Below, one piece after another: positions 26,970-39,135 of a stretch of 64,000 nt of DNA (the first letter of the stretch is position 1; each line of letters opens with the position of its first letter). The notes under the pieces are model-generated. The model did not search any database. It was given only the letters and a program-made list of their open reading frames with translations, and was not told the origin of the DNA. A program made the translations under genes and the position numbers. The stretch is taken from positions 336,860 to 400,859 of the forward strand of contig NZ_JAJADQ010000005.1 in the NCBI RefSeq assembly GCF_020447315.1. Direction: 5' to 3'. This DNA is from Hymenobacter nitidus. GTDB lineage: Bacteria > Bacteroidota > Bacteroidia > Cytophagales > Hymenobacteraceae.

Positions 26970-27599
26970 TTAAGGGAGTCGGTACCACAGGCTGCCTTTT
27001 TCCTCGAAAGCAACGACGCCTTTTTGCCGGGCGTAATAAAGGTGGCCTTGAATAGGTCCGTTGGTGGGGTAGCGGAAGGCTACGTGAATAACCTGGGAGT
27101 AAGCAGTGGGCCCAAACGCTGCCGTGGACAGCAGTTCGGCGTCCGGAAAGCGCACAGTGTCGATGGGGAGGCCAGCATTGATGAAGCCAATCGGCAGCGA
27201 GGCACTTATAATGCCTTCCCATTCTGCGTTGGCCTCCAGCACCATTCCGCCATCCAGGGAACTGTAAAACAAGCCTAAATCCAAGACTGTGCGGGGCTGT
27301 GCTACCGTGTCGGTGCGTTGGACAGTTACGGTAATATGCTGCCCAAAAACGTCGCGAGAGGGGAAAGGCAAAAAGTTGAGTCCCATGTATTGTTTCTCCT
27401 GCTCGTCTTTCACTTCCGTAATACGGTAAGTGCGTACTTGGCTGTCTTTGGCGTGACCAAAGCGCAGCTCCTCATTGACGCGGTAAGGTTGCCAGGCCAG
27501 CTGGTCGTCGGTGAGCCGGTGCTGTTCGGGGTCTTTTTCGCAGCCCGAGAGCAGCACGGTGGCCAGCACGGCCAGCGGAAGCATAAAGCAAAGACGCAT
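26970..27599 (-). CDS. Putative lipoprotein of unknown function
   Basis: 209 aa from the ATG at 27599 (alternative upstream start at 27623). Signal peptide with lipobox LLSGC (Cys20) and mature start CEKDPEQHRL. The rest is predicted beta-rich (LRFGHAKDSQVRTYRITEV, TVTVQRTDTV, VIHVAFRYPTNGPIQGHLYYA). No known domain is recognised. It lies 102 bp after the GH3-beta-lactamase gene on the same strand and may be cotranscribed. Confidence 0.75.
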   Translation of the reverse strand: MRLCFMLPLAVLATVLLSGCEKDPEQHRLTDDQLAWQPYRVNEELRFGHAKDSQVRTYRITEVKDEQEKQYMGLNFLPFPSRDVFGQHITVTVQRTDTVAQPRTVLDLGLFYSSLDGGMVLEANAEWEGIISASLPIGFINAGLPIDTVRFPDAELLSTAAFGPTAYSQVIHVAFRYPTNGPIQGHLYYARQKGVVAFEEKGSLWYRLP

Positions 27600-27701
27600 A
27601 GAAGAAAGAATAGCTGGAAACAAACCGGTTAAGAGTGGTTCAAAGCCGAAGAGCCTGCTCAGGCCGGAATGGTTGCAACGCCACCTTCGTGAACCTGGCG
27701 T

Positions 27702-30992
<3,291 letters not shown>

Positions 30993-31185
30993 AAGAGCGG
31001 TTAGCCAGGGGTTGGGCTGCTAATTTAGGGGAATGTGGGCTGTTGGGCGTGCCGGCTCCGGCGCAAGCCCGCTGCCGCGCCGCCAACCGGCCCTGGTGGC
31101 CGATAAAGCCCCGAGCACCGGATTTCCGCTGACTTCCGGCTATTCCCAAGGCAAAAGTGCCTGGATAGCGGCTCCACAACGAAAC

Positions 31186-31722
31186 CTACCAGGCATCTAG
31201 CAGGGGACGCTTCATCAGAATGTCGGTCTGCTCGTCGTCACCCAGAGTAAACACATGCCGGCCAAACTCGACGAAGCCGTTTTTCTGGTAGAAGCGGATG
31301 GCACGCGGGTTTTCTTCCCACACCCCCAGCCATACGTAGCGGGCCTGCGCCTCGGCGGCCAGCTGCAGGGCCTTATCGTAGAGCAGCTGGCCTACTTTCT
31401 GGCCGTGGTAGTCCTGCAACACGTAAATACGCTCTATTTCCAGCGCATCGGCATCCTGGGGCTCGGTTTGGGCCGGCCCGGTGTTTACTTTCAGGTAGCC
31501 AATAACCGAGTGGTTCAGCTCCGCAAAGTAAAAGCCTGAGTCGGGGTTCTGCAGCTCCGCCGTTAGCTTTTCGCGGGCAAAGCCTTCGGCCAGATAGGCG
31601 CTCATATTCTCCGCGGAATTGTTGGCGCCAAACGTTTCAAAAAACGTGTGGCGGCCAATCTGCTGCAGGTACTCCACGTCCTGGGTGGTGGCTGGTCTGA
31701 TGGTAATCTGGTGCATATTCAT
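31186..31722 (-). CDS. GNAT-family N-acetyltransferase (PaiA-like)
   Basis: 178 aa from 31722; an in-frame ATG two codons later (31716) is equally good and is better spaced from the purine run AAAGGAAG. Residues 3-20 (ITIRPATTQDVEYLQQIG) begin the GNAT fold; IERIYVLQDYHGQKVGQLLYDKAL holds the acetyl-CoA binding motif (Q-x-x-G-x-G-like, here HGQKVGQ); VWLGVWEENPRAIRFYQKNGFVEFG is the C-terminal signature. The full text resembles spermidine/spermine acetyltransferase-type PaiA proteins. Substrate unproven. Confidence 0.85.
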   Translation of the reverse strand: MNMHQITIRPATTQDVEYLQQIGRHTFFETFGANNSAENMSAYLAEGFAREKLTAELQNPDSGFYFAELNHSVIGYLKVNTGPAQTEPQDADALEIERIYVLQDYHGQKVGQLLYDKALQLAAEAQARYVWLGVWEENPRAIRFYQKNGFVEFGRHVFTLGDDEQTDILMKRPLLDAW

Positions 31723-31785
31723 CTTCCTTTGTGAGTTCTGGGGTGCCCGGTTTTTGGGTGTCAACCCCTTTTTTTCGTCCCTGCA

Positions 31786-32373
31786 ATGCCGCCCCTGACC
31801 CTACCCCAGATTCTGCAAGCCACCTATCCGCTGCCGCCCGATTCGCTGGAAAAGGTGCTGGCGCTGGCCGAGTATGTGGAGCTGCCCAAAGGCACCCGCC
31901 TGTTTCGCGACGACCAGCTGGCCCACCACATTTACGTGCTGCAGCGCGGCCTGGCCCGGGCCTATGCCCAGCGGGAGGAGCGGGAGGTAACCTTCTGGTT
32001 TTCCGCCGAAGGCGCGGTTCTGGCCTCCATTCGCGGCTACACCGAGCAGGCCGTGAGCTACGAAACCATCGAGCTGCTGGAAGACAGCGCCCTGTTTCGC
32101 CTGCCCATGCACGCGCTCCAGCAGCTGTACCGGCTGGATGTGCACCTGGCCAACTGGGGGCGGGTAATGGTGGAGCGCGTCTGGCTGCAAACCGAGCAGC
32201 AGCTCATTGCCCGCCAGTTCCGTACCGCCGCGGAACGCTACGCGGATCTGCTGCAGCACAGCCCGCACCTGCTGCAGCGCGTGGCCCTGGGCCACATTGC
32301 CTCCTACCTCGGCATTACCCAGGTCACGCTCAGCCGGGTCCGGGCGCAGCTGAAAAAAGCGCCGCACCCTTAG
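31786..32373 (+). CDS. Crp/Fnr-family transcriptional regulator
   Basis: 195 aa. Residues 28-115 form the cyclic-nucleotide-binding-like beta roll (LPKGTRLFRDDQLAHHIYVLQRGLARAY ... EVTFWFSAEG). The C-terminal helix-turn-helix is VALGHIASYLGITQVTLSRVRAQL (about 166-189). There are no Fnr-type iron-sulfur Cys. Bacteroidota regulators of this type often control stress or respiratory genes. The stop overlaps the convergent SMR gene's stop by 4 bp, which is tight and leaves no room for a separate terminator. Confidence 0.88.
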   Translation: MPPLTLPQILQATYPLPPDSLEKVLALAEYVELPKGTRLFRDDQLAHHIYVLQRGLARAYAQREEREVTFWFSAEGAVLASIRGYTEQAVSYETIELLEDSALFRLPMHALQQLYRLDVHLANWGRVMVERVWLQTEQQLIARQFRTAAERYADLLQHSPHLLQRVALGHIASYLGITQVTLSRVRAQLKKAPHP

Positions 32374-32696
32374 GCCGACACCATTTTCAGGCCCAGCAGG
32401 GAGCCAACCAGGGTGGTGAGAAAAAACAGGCGCGGCCCGGTCAGCGGGTCGCCGAAGACGAGCACCCCGAGCCCAACGGTACCCACGGCCCCGATGCCGG
32501 TCCAGACGGCGTAGGCCGTGCCCAGCGGCACCCGGGCCAAGCTCAGGTTGAGCAGATAAAAGCTCAGGGCCGCGCTGCTCCCAAAGGCCGCGTACCAGCC
32601 CGCCGACTCCATGCCGGCAGTCAGCTTGCCCTTGCCCAGGCAAAACGCAAAGGCCACTTCGGCCAACCCTCCCAGTACCAGAAACAACCAATGCAT
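32370..32696 (-). CDS. Small multidrug resistance (SMR) family transporter
   Basis: 108 aa with four transmembrane helices. Glu13 in GGLAEVAFAF is the conserved membrane-embedded Glu that couples proton and substrate movement. WTGIGAVGTVGLGVLVFGDPL in the third and fourth helices is typical of the family. The C-terminus SLLGLKMVSA is short. It could be an EmrE-type drug or a Gdx-type guanidinium exporter; no guanidine riboswitch is seen upstream. Works as an antiparallel dimer in known members. No partner SMR gene is adjacent. Confidence 0.88.
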   Translation of the reverse strand: MHWLFLVLGGLAEVAFAFCLGKGKLTAGMESAGWYAAFGSSAALSFYLLNLSLARVPLGTAYAVWTGIGAVGTVGLGVLVFGDPLTGPRLFFLTTLVGSLLGLKMVSA

Positions 32697-32850
32697 GGTG
32701 AAAACGAAACGTGTGGAGGCAAAGGTCTGGCGCCGGCCGCTCGTTTCTTTTTACCAATGTTAAAAACGCTGACGCCCGATTTTGTAGGATTTAGACCGGC
32801 TGCTTTGAACTATCCTGGAAAACTTTCCCTGTCTACAACCAGAGCGGTCC

Positions 32851-32858
32851 TACTTTTG
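32851..32858 (+). promoter_or_regulatory. -7 promoter box (TACTTTTG)
   Basis: Exact TAnnTTTG match 81 bp before the ATG at 32940. The -33 region is weak. Confidence 0.45.
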
Positions 32859-32939
32859 CACGGCCGCATACGCTCCCGGGTTCCGCGGCCGTTTGTAGGG
32901 CCAGGCGCCTTTCCTCACTTCTTAATACCTGCCGTTTTG

Positions 32940-34235
32940 ATGACTTCCGCTGCTCTCACTTCTTCTCCCGCCACCCGCGTACGGCTGTGGCCAGCTGGCT
33001 TGCTGCTGTTGCTGGGCCTGCTGCTGGCCCAATTCACCCAGGCCCAGCAGCTGCGGGGCATAGTGCTGGATAAGGATTCCAACCAGCCGCTGCCGTTTGC
33101 CAGCGTCTCGGTGCCGGGTACCACGCTGGGCACCACCACCAATACCGAGGGCGAGTTTACCCTGAAAGTGAACAAGCTGCCCGTGACATTGCTGATTTCG
33201 GAGCTGGGCCACGTGCGCGACACGCTGCGCGTTACCACCAACTCCGAGCTGCTGCGCGTGTCCCTGGCCTCGGCCAACATCACGCTGCCCGAGGTGAAAG
33301 TGGGCAGCTACGCCTTCCGTCTCGTGGATCGGGCTTTCCGGCAGCTGCAGCGCAACTACGGGCGCAAGTTCTACGGCAAGGCCTTCTACCGCCAAACCAC
33401 CCGCATCGGCGGCGAGCCGACTGAGCTGCAGGAAGTGGTCTGGAATGTGAAGTCGACCACGGCCCGTATCGAGGGCACGGCCATTTCCCAGGGCCGCTAC
33501 GCCGCCAAGCAAAGCCTGACCAGCTTCAGCAATTTCTCGCTCTACACCAAATCCTATGGCCTGTATGACGCCAACGCCGACACGCTCAAGTCGCTGGCGC
33601 TGCTGAGCCCGAATGCGGTGAAAAACTATCTGCTGGAGCTCAAAGGCGTAGTGGCCGGCCCCGACAGCACCAAGGGTGGCATTGCCGAAATCGACTTCGA
33701 AACCCGCCCCGAGCTAACCAAATACAAAGCCCAGGGCACCATCTGGATTGACGTGGACTCCTACAAAGTGGTGCGTTACCGCATGACGACGCCCAACTTC
33801 ACGGCCTCGACGTCCAACGCCAACCAGAAATTCCGCAACACCAAGCTCGACATTGAAATGTCGTTCCAGAACACCGACGGCGAAGTGGCCCCGCTCGAAT
33901 ACATGAAGGTGAACTTGGCCGCCGACCTGACTTCGCCCGGCAAGCCGGCTACACCGCTCACCGTGTCGTCGTTCACCTTTTTCTACGATACCAGCACCAC
34001 GCCCACCAGTATTCCCTATGCCCGCGTGAGCGTACAGGACCGCGACCTGGAGGCCATTAAGAGCATCAAGTACGACCCCGAATTCTGGGTCAATAACCCC
34101 GTGGTGAAGCGCACCCCGGTGGAGGACGAGGTGATTCAGTCGTTCGAGAAGAAAGGTGCTTTCGGTACCATGGTGCCCAAGCCCGAAGCCAAACCCGACG
34201 TGCGCATCAGCAACGACGGCCGGATTCTGAAGTAG
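32940..34235 (+). CDS. Exported protein with carboxypeptidase-like regulatory domain
   Basis: 431 aa from the ATG at 32940; the frame is open much further back, through a region that overlaps the Crp/Fnr gene in another phase. Signal peptide (WPAGLLLLLGLLLAQFTQA/QQ), then a CarbopepD_reg_2 beta sandwich (LRGIVLDKDSNQPLPFASVSVPGTTLGTTTNTEGEFTLKV, residues 36-105). The rest (110-431) resembles the soluble part of DUF5686-like proteins, with YGRKFYGKAFYRQTTRIGGEPTE and GTIWIDVDSYKVVRYRM. No barrel is predicted. Likely periplasmic or surface; function unknown. Confidence 0.75.
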   Translation: MTSAALTSSPATRVRLWPAGLLLLLGLLLAQFTQAQQLRGIVLDKDSNQPLPFASVSVPGTTLGTTTNTEGEFTLKVNKLPVTLLISELGHVRDTLRVTTNSELLRVSLASANITLPEVKVGSYAFRLVDRAFRQLQRNYGRKFYGKAFYRQTTRIGGEPTELQEVVWNVKSTTARIEGTAISQGRYAAKQSLTSFSNFSLYTKSYGLYDANADTLKSLALLSPNAVKNYLLELKGVVAGPDSTKGGIAEIDFETRPELTKYKAQGTIWIDVDSYKVVRYRMTTPNFTASTSNANQKFRNTKLDIEMSFQNTDGEVAPLEYMKVNLAADLTSPGKPATPLTVSSFTFFYDTSTTPTSIPYARVSVQDRDLEAIKSIKYDPEFWVNNPVVKRTPVEDEVIQSFEKKGAFGTMVPKPEAKPDVRISNDGRILK

Positions 34236-34255
34236 CTTTTCGGCTTGCGCTTATG

Positions 34256-34298
34256 CACAAAAAAAGCCCCGGAAATATCTTCCGGGGCTTTTTTTGTG
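34256..34298. terminator. Strong hairpin terminator (first of two)
   Basis: 19-bp perfect arms (34256-34274 / 34280-34298), core AGCCCCGGAA / TTCCGGGGCT with seven A and seven T tracts. Between convergent genes. Confidence 0.93.
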
Positions 34299-34344
34299 AA
34301 AAGAACGTCCTGTTTCGACAAGCTTGGCAGGACGTTCTTTTCAC
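34296..34344. terminator. Second inverted repeat directly after the first terminator
   Basis: 17-bp perfect arms GTGAAAAGAACGTCCTG (34296-34312) and its complement (34328-34344), loop 15 nt. On the minus strand it is positioned to end the SDR transcript. It shares three bases with the preceding hairpin, so the two cannot form fully at once. Confidence 0.6.
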
Positions 34345-34362
34345 GGTCGGATCTTTACCCAA

Positions 34363-35082
34363 CTACGGATTGGTGCTCCACATGCCGGCTTCCTTGATAA
34401 AGATGCGGCGGCTGAGCTTGAGCTGGGCAATGATGAATTCGGCCAGGTCCTCGGGCTGCATCACCTTGTCGGGGTTGCCGTCGGTGAGGTTGTTGCTGAT
34501 GGCCAGCTCGGTAGCTACGGTGCTGGGCGTGAGGGCCGACACCCGGATGTTCTGCTTGCGCACCTCCTGCATCAGGGACTCGGTGAGGCCCAGAATGGCA
34601 AACTTCGAGGCGCTGTAGGCGCTGGTGGTAGCGGCCCCGCGCTGACCGGCGGTGGAGGCAATGTTGATAATGTCGCCGCCCTGGCGCTCTATCATCTGGG
34701 GCAGCACGGCGCGGGTGGCGTAGTAAGTGCCCATCAGGTTTACCTGAATGATGTGCTCCCACTCGGCCGGGTCCATGTCGACGAGCTTGGCGAAAGTGCC
34801 GATGCCAGCGTTGTTGATCAGGATGTCGATGGAGCCGAGGGCTGCCAGGGCCTGGGCTACGGCAGCTTCTACGGCGGCGCGGTCGGCTACGTCGGCCGTT
34901 ACCACCACTGCCTTGCCTTTGCCCAGCGCCTCGATTTCCCGGGCCACTTCCTGCAGCTGGCTGTCGGTGCGGGCCAGCAGGGCCACGTTTACGCCTTCCT
35001 GGGCCAGAGCCAGGGCTACGGCCCGACCAATTCCTTTGCCTGCGCCCGTTACCAGGGCCGTCTTTCCGGCTATTTCTTGCAT
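34363..35082 (-). CDS. Short-chain dehydrogenase/reductase (3-oxoacyl reductase-like)
   Basis: 239 aa from the ATG at 35082 (frame open to 35124). Rossmann motif [15 protein letters not shown] at about 12-26, NNAG ([15 protein letters not shown]), and the catalytic Ser-Tyr-Lys: IASTAG, then [21 protein letters not shown] fits cofactor closing. NADP use is suggested by basic residues after the second strand (LLARTDSQL). The substrate is not evident. TACCTTGC at 35145-35152 is the likely -7 element. Confidence 0.9.
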   Translation of the reverse strand: MQEIAGKTALVTGAGKGIGRAVALALAQEGVNVALLARTDSQLQEVAREIEALGKGKAVVVTADVADRAAVEAAVAQALAALGSIDILINNAGIGTFAKLVDMDPAEWEHIIQVNLMGTYYATRAVLPQMIERQGGDIINIASTAGQRGAATTSAYSASKFAILGLTESLMQEVRKQNIRVSALTPSTVATELAISNNLTDGNPDKVMQPEDLAEFIIAQLKLSRRIFIKEAGMWSTNP

Positions 35083-35144
35083 ACTGCGGGTGTTGTCGTG
35101 AATGATTGGGTTGTATAACCGCAAGAGCGGTTACAGGTTGCGAA

Positions 35145-35152
35145 GCAAGGTA
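35145..35152 (-). promoter_or_regulatory. Candidate -7 box for the SDR gene (TACCTTGC)
   Basis: Minus-strand TACCTTGC, 62 bp before the ATG at 35082; same octamer as at three other genes in this window. Confidence 0.4.
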
Positions 35153-35192
35153 GAAATAGGGTAGGACCGGCCGTTGTCTTTCACTTATTGCA

Positions 35193-35315
35193 TGTCATCC
35201 TGAACGGCGCGAAGCGGAGTGAAGGACCTTACAGGATAGGCACGATTAGCGTTTATACGACTCGTGCCAGCGTGATAAGGTCCTTCGCACGGCAGACGCC
35301 AGATAAAGGATGACA
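35193..35315. repeat. Extragenic element with nested inverted repeats (MITE/REP-like)
   Basis: A 123-bp element. Outer ends TGTCATCCT (35193-35201) and AGGATGACA (35307-35315); inner arms GAAGGACCTTA (35221-35231) and TAAGGTCCTTC (35276-35286); innermost GGCACGA (35239-35245) and TCGTGCC (35262-35268). No coding potential. This form is typical of short dispersed repeats in Hymenobacter-like genomes. It lies upstream of the DUF885 lipoprotein. Confidence 0.65.
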
Positions 35316-35414
35316 AACGGGAAAAGACGCCGGCGGCAGCTTTCCGGGGGCGGCGGTGTCTTTTCCGGCCAAACGCTTTACCTTCCCCCCTCAACCACTA
35401 CACATTCTTTCGGA

Positions 35415-37292
35415 ATGAAAAAACTTGCTCTGGGCGGCTTGCTCGCCTGTGCGCTGCTGGCTTCCTGCAACCAGCAGAAGAACGCCGACGGTACCGCCGC
35501 CACCGAAACCGGCGCCGCCGACGTGAAAGACCTCGCCACCCTGTTTACCAACTACTGGGAAGAGCAGACCAAGCTGTTTCCGCTGAGCGCCACGGCCCAG
35601 GGCGACAACCGCTACAACGACCAACTGCCCAACGACCAGACCAAAGCTTTCCGCGACGGGCTGCAGGAGTTTTATCAGCGCTACCTCACTCAGCTCGGCA
35701 AGTTCGACCGGGCCACGCTTTCCGAGAACGACAAGATCAGCTACGACATCTTCCAGTACGACCTGCAAACCCGCCTCGACGGGCTCAAGCTCGGTATCGT
35801 GGTGGGCGGCGACTACCCCAACACTTGGATGATTCCCTTCAGCCAGTTTGGCGGCCTGCCCATTTCGCTGGGGCAGTTTGGCTCGGGTTCGGGCGCGCAA
35901 CCGTTCAAAACCGCCAAAGACTACGACAACTGGCTGGGCCGCGTGCACAGCTTTCCGGCCTGGGCCGATTCGGCCATCAGCAACTTCCGCCAGGGCATGA
36001 AGGCCGGCGTGGTGCTGCCCCGGGCCCTGGTGCAAAAGATGATTCCGCAGATGCGCGACCTGGTCGTGACGGATGCCAGCCAGTCGTTGTTCTACGGCCC
36101 GGTCAAGGCTTTCCCCAAGGACATCAGCGCGGCCGACCAGCAGCGCCTGACGACGGCCTACCAGCAGGCTATTCTCACCGACCTGGCCCCCACGTATAAG
36201 AAGCTGGCCGACTTCCTCGAAACCGAATACCTGCCCAAGTCCCGCCCCAGCACGGGCATCAGTGCCCTGCCCAACGGTGCGGCCCAGTATGCGTTTCTGG
36301 CCAAATACTGGACGACGACCGACAAAACTCCCGAGCAGATTTACCAGACCGGCCTGGCCGAGGTGAAGCGCATCCGCACCGAAATGGAGCGGGTAAAAAC
36401 CCAGGTTGGCTTTAAAGGCGACTTGCCGGCTTTCTTCGCCTACCTGAAGACCGATAAAAAATTCATGCCCTACAAAACGCCGGCCGAGGTGCTGGGCGCC
36501 TTCCGCAGCATCCAGGCCAAGATTGACCCTAACCTGAAAAAGATGTTCGGCCGCACGCCCAAAACCGGCTTCGAGATTCGCCAGACGGAGGCATTCCGGG
36601 CCGCCTCGGCCTCGGCCGAGTACAATCAGGGCACACCCGACGGCTCGCGCCCCGGTATCTTCTACATCCCGATTCTGGACGCTACTACCTTCAACACGAC
36701 TTCGGGCATGGAGTCGCTGTTCTTGCACGAAGCCATTCCGGGCCACCACTATCAAGTGTCGCTGCAGCAGGAAAATGAAAGCCTGCCCAAGTTCCGCCGC
36801 TTTGCCTGGTACGGTGCCATGGGCGAAGGCTGGGCGCTTTACACCGAAAGCCTGGGCAAGGAGCTGGGCCTCTACACCGACCCCTACCAGTACATGGGGG
36901 CGCTGGGCGACGAAATTCACCGCGCCATCCGGCTGGTAGTGGATGTGGGTATGCACACCAAGAACATGACCCGCGAGCAGGCCATCAAGTATATGATGGA
37001 CAACGAGGCCATCGGGGAGCAGGGCGCTACAGCCGAAATTGAGCGGTATATGGCCATTCCGGGCCAGGCCCTGAGCTACAAAATCGGCCAGCTTAAGATC
37101 CGGGAGCTGCGCGACAAATATCATACTCAGCTGGCGGCCGGGGCTTCGGGCAAGCTGCGCGAAAAGTATCCGCGCCAGAACTCCGAGCACTTCAGCCTCA
37201 GCGCCTTCCACGACGAGCTGCTCAAGGACGGCGTAATGCCGCTCTCGGTGCTGGAACGTAAAATGGACGACTGGGCCACCGACCAGAAGTAA
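35415..37292 (+). CDS. DUF885-family lipoprotein, putative metallopeptidase
   Basis: 625 aa from the ATG at 35415. Signal peptide with lipobox LLASC (Cys19). The family motif HEAIPGHH at residues 438-445 is a zinc-site-like HExxxHH sequence, followed by GEGWALYTESLGKELGLY with the likely third ligand Glu, and RAIRLVVDVGMHTKNMTREQAI and YMAIPGQALSYKIGQLKIRELRDK. These proteins are predicted membrane-anchored peptidases of the periplasm or surface. The frame is open back to 35310 but the earlier residues are not family-like. TACCTTCC at about 35380 may be the -7 box. Confidence 0.88.
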   Translation: MKKLALGGLLACALLASCNQQKNADGTAATETGAADVKDLATLFTNYWEEQTKLFPLSATAQGDNRYNDQLPNDQTKAFRDGLQEFYQRYLTQLGKFDRATLSENDKISYDIFQYDLQTRLDGLKLGIVVGGDYPNTWMIPFSQFGGLPISLGQFGSGSGAQPFKTAKDYDNWLGRVHSFPAWADSAISNFRQGMKAGVVLPRALVQKMIPQMRDLVVTDASQSLFYGPVKAFPKDISAADQQRLTTAYQQAILTDLAPTYKKLADFLETEYLPKSRPSTGISALPNGAAQYAFLAKYWTTTDKTPEQIYQTGLAEVKRIRTEMERVKTQVGFKGDLPAFFAYLKTDKKFMPYKTPAEVLGAFRSIQAKIDPNLKKMFGRTPKTGFEIRQTEAFRAASASAEYNQGTPDGSRPGIFYIPILDATTFNTTSGMESLFLHEAIPGHHYQVSLQQENESLPKFRRFAWYGAMGEGWALYTESLGKELGLYTDPYQYMGALGDEIHRAIRLVVDVGMHTKNMTREQAIKYMMDNEAIGEQGATAEIERYMAIPGQALSYKIGQLKIRELRDKYHTQLAAGASGKLREKYPRQNSEHFSLSAFHDELLKDGVMPLSVLERKMDDWATDQK

Positions 37293-37315
37293 AAACCTCG
37301 GTAAGCCTACCATAA

Positions 37316-37363
37316 AAACTGCCTCATTTCCGGCCACACCAGCGACCGGGAATGAGGCAGTTT
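37316..37363. terminator. Terminator after the DUF885 gene
   Basis: 18-bp arms 37316-37333 and 37346-37363 with one G:T pair (AAACTGCCTCATT / AATGAGGCAGTTT). Also usable by the convergent lipoprotein gene. Confidence 0.8.
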
Positions 37364-37449
37364 GCATTCGTGGGGCGGCAGTCAAGGCAGTACTAGCCGC
37401 CGGTTTAGGTAGCGCGCTGGCACTAGCCAGTGAGCCGTGGGGCAACAAG

Positions 37450-38085
37450 TCAGGTTGTGGAGCCGCCCGTCGTCGAGCCACCAGTTGTCGGGCCAGTAGT
37501 GGAGCCACCGGTAGTACCACTGGTCGTACCCGTGGTGGAGCCACCCGTCGTGCCGGAAGTAGTACCCGTGGTCGAGCCGCTGGTGGTTCCTGATGTGGTA
37601 CCGGTGGTGCTACCGCTGGTTGTCCCCGACGTAGTACCAGTAGTGCTGCCGGTCGTGCTGCCGGAAGTCGTACCGGTCGTAGAGCCCGAAGTAGTACTGC
37701 TGGTCGTGCCCGTAGTGCTGCCGCTGGTAGTGCCGGAAGTCGTACCGGTGGTGCTGCCACTCGTGGTGCCGGAGGTAGTACCGGTCGTGCTACCACTGGT
37801 TGTGCCACTGGTCGTGGTGCCGGAGGTAGTGCTGCTGGTTGTACCCGTGGTGGAGCCGCTCGTAGTGCCACTGGTCGTACCCGTTGTCGAGCCGGAAGTC
37901 GTACCGGAGGTGGTGCCGGTTGTGGAACCCGAGGTTGTACCCGAAGTAGTAGTGCCTGAGGTGGTAGTACCCGAGGTAGTGGAAGGGGTGTCGTCATCGT
38001 CATCGTCATCGTCATCGCAGGCAGTGAAGGCCAGCGAGGAGCAGACTAACGCAGCGGTAAGCAAAGGAAGCCAGGACTTTTTCAT
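37450..38085 (-). CDS. Low-complexity Ser/Thr/Gly repeat lipoprotein with poly-Asp N-terminus
   Basis: 211 aa from the ATG at 38085. Signal peptide and lipobox AFTAC; directly after the Cys come nine Asp, coded by alternating GAT/GAC. Acidic residues at this place resemble the Bacteroidota lipoprotein export signal, so surface display is likely. The rest (about 170 residues) is a repeat of TTSG and STTG units ([18 protein letters not shown], period 12 or so) with almost no other residues. Codons for Thr, Ser and Gly vary freely between units, so the repeat is kept at protein level. No enzyme motif. It could be a flexible, possibly O-glycosylated stalk. Three other lipoproteins of this type lie within 8.5 kb. 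Confidence 0.75.
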   Translation of the reverse strand: MKKSWLPLLTAALVCSSLAFTACDDDDDDDDDTPSTTSGTTTSGTTTSGTTSGSTTGTTSGTTSGSTTGTTSGTTSGSTTGTTSSTTSGTTTSGTTSGSTTGTTSGTTSGSTTGTTSGTTSGSTTGTTSSTTSGSTTGTTSGSTTGSTTGTTSGTTSGSTTGTTSGTTSGSTTGTTSGTTGGSTTGTTSGTTGGSTTGPTTGGSTTGGSTT

Positions 38086-38421
38086 AAGCTGAATCAGTTT
38101 TTGGTGATAGGTTGGCAAGGGCTGTTTTATGCGCTTATCAATCAATCGTTTATGAGAAAAGTGCCAGCAAAAACCGCTGAAGAAACACGGAAATTACTAG
38201 GCAAAAGCCGCAGTCTACGCACTTGCCGCACCCGGTTTTTCCGTGGTTATCAGGATTCTGCATACATAATTTGGGTATCGGGATAAAGCTCCGGCAACGG
38301 CCGCCAGAGTGAAGCCTCTGAGCCGTGGCCAGGCCCAGGTGCTCTGCTGCTGGCTTTTCATTGGCCGAAACTGAACAAACCGCCGGGTTACCGGTCCTTG
38401 AACCGCACCACTTCCTCGCCC

Positions 38422-39051
38422 ATGCGCCACCTGACTACCGCCGACATTGCCGCTTTCGACAAGATTTACCGCCTGAACCTGATTAACTCCATCACGGGCT
38501 ACAAGCCGGCCAACCTTATCGGCACGACCTCGGCCGAGGGCACCACCAACTTGGCTATCTTCAGCTCCGTCATTCACCTGGGCTCGGCCCCGGCGGTGCT
38601 GGGCATCGTGACGCGCCCCGCCACCGTGCCGCGCCACACCTACGAGAACATCAAGGCCACCGGCTGCTACACCATCAACCACGTCGTGGCCGACTTCGTG
38701 GGAGCGGCGCACTACACCTCGGCCGAGTTTGGGCGCGACGAGTCCGAGTTTGCGCAGTGCGGCTTCACGCCCGCCTACCGCGACGATTTTCCGGCGCCCT
38801 ACGTGGCCGAAAGTCGCATCGGGCTGGGTCTGCGCCTGCGCGAGGAGCTACCCATTCACAATGGGACCGTACTGCTGGTGGGCACTGTGGAGCACATCTA
38901 CCTGCCCGAAGAGGTGCTGCGCCCCGATGGCACCCTGGACCTGCAGCAGGCCGGGGCCGTCTGCATTTCCGGCCTCGACGGCTACCACCAGGTGGCGCCG
39001 CTGGCTTCCTTTGCCTACGCCCGGCCCGGGCAGGGGCCACAGCCGAAATAA
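38422..39051 (+). CDS. Flavin reductase-like domain protein
   Basis: 209 aa from the ATG at 38422 (a TTG eight codons earlier is also in frame). The split-barrel FMN-binding fold shows RLNLINSITGYKPANLIGTTS, TNLAIFSSVIHLGSAPAVLGIV, RHTYENIKATGCYTINHV and a C-terminal strand ISGLDGYHQV. This matches the flavin reductase/FMN-binding family of cytoplasmic proteins. The product may bind FMN and reduce it with NAD(P)H. No partner monooxygenase is adjacent. The 336-bp stretch before it (38086-38421) shows no other gene. Confidence 0.85.
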   Translation: MRHLTTADIAAFDKIYRLNLINSITGYKPANLIGTTSAEGTTNLAIFSSVIHLGSAPAVLGIVTRPATVPRHTYENIKATGCYTINHVVADFVGAAHYTSAEFGRDESEFAQCGFTPAYRDDFPAPYVAESRIGLGLRLREELPIHNGTVLLVGTVEHIYLPEEVLRPDGTLDLQQAGAVCISGLDGYHQVAPLASFAYARPGQGPQPK

Positions 39052-39135
39052 GCGGCAATGCGCTCGGTGGCGCCAACGCGGGCTGCCGGCGTGCGTTTAA
39101 GAAGCCAACTTCATTCGCACGCTACCTCTTTCGCT

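Noticed and set aside
31731..32939. Long N-terminal extension of the exported regulatory-domain protein
   Set aside because: It overlaps the Crp/Fnr and SMR genes in another frame and precedes a clear signal peptide at 32940.
37450..37990. CRISPR-like array
   Set aside because: The repeats are short, degenerate, in phase with a reading frame and have no spacers.
37430..38092. Plus-strand frame of VVEPPVVP-type repeats
   Set aside because: It is the antisense reading of the TTSG/STTG lipoprotein array; it lacks a signal peptide while the minus frame has a clean lipobox. The same holds for 44844-45653 and 45699-46271.
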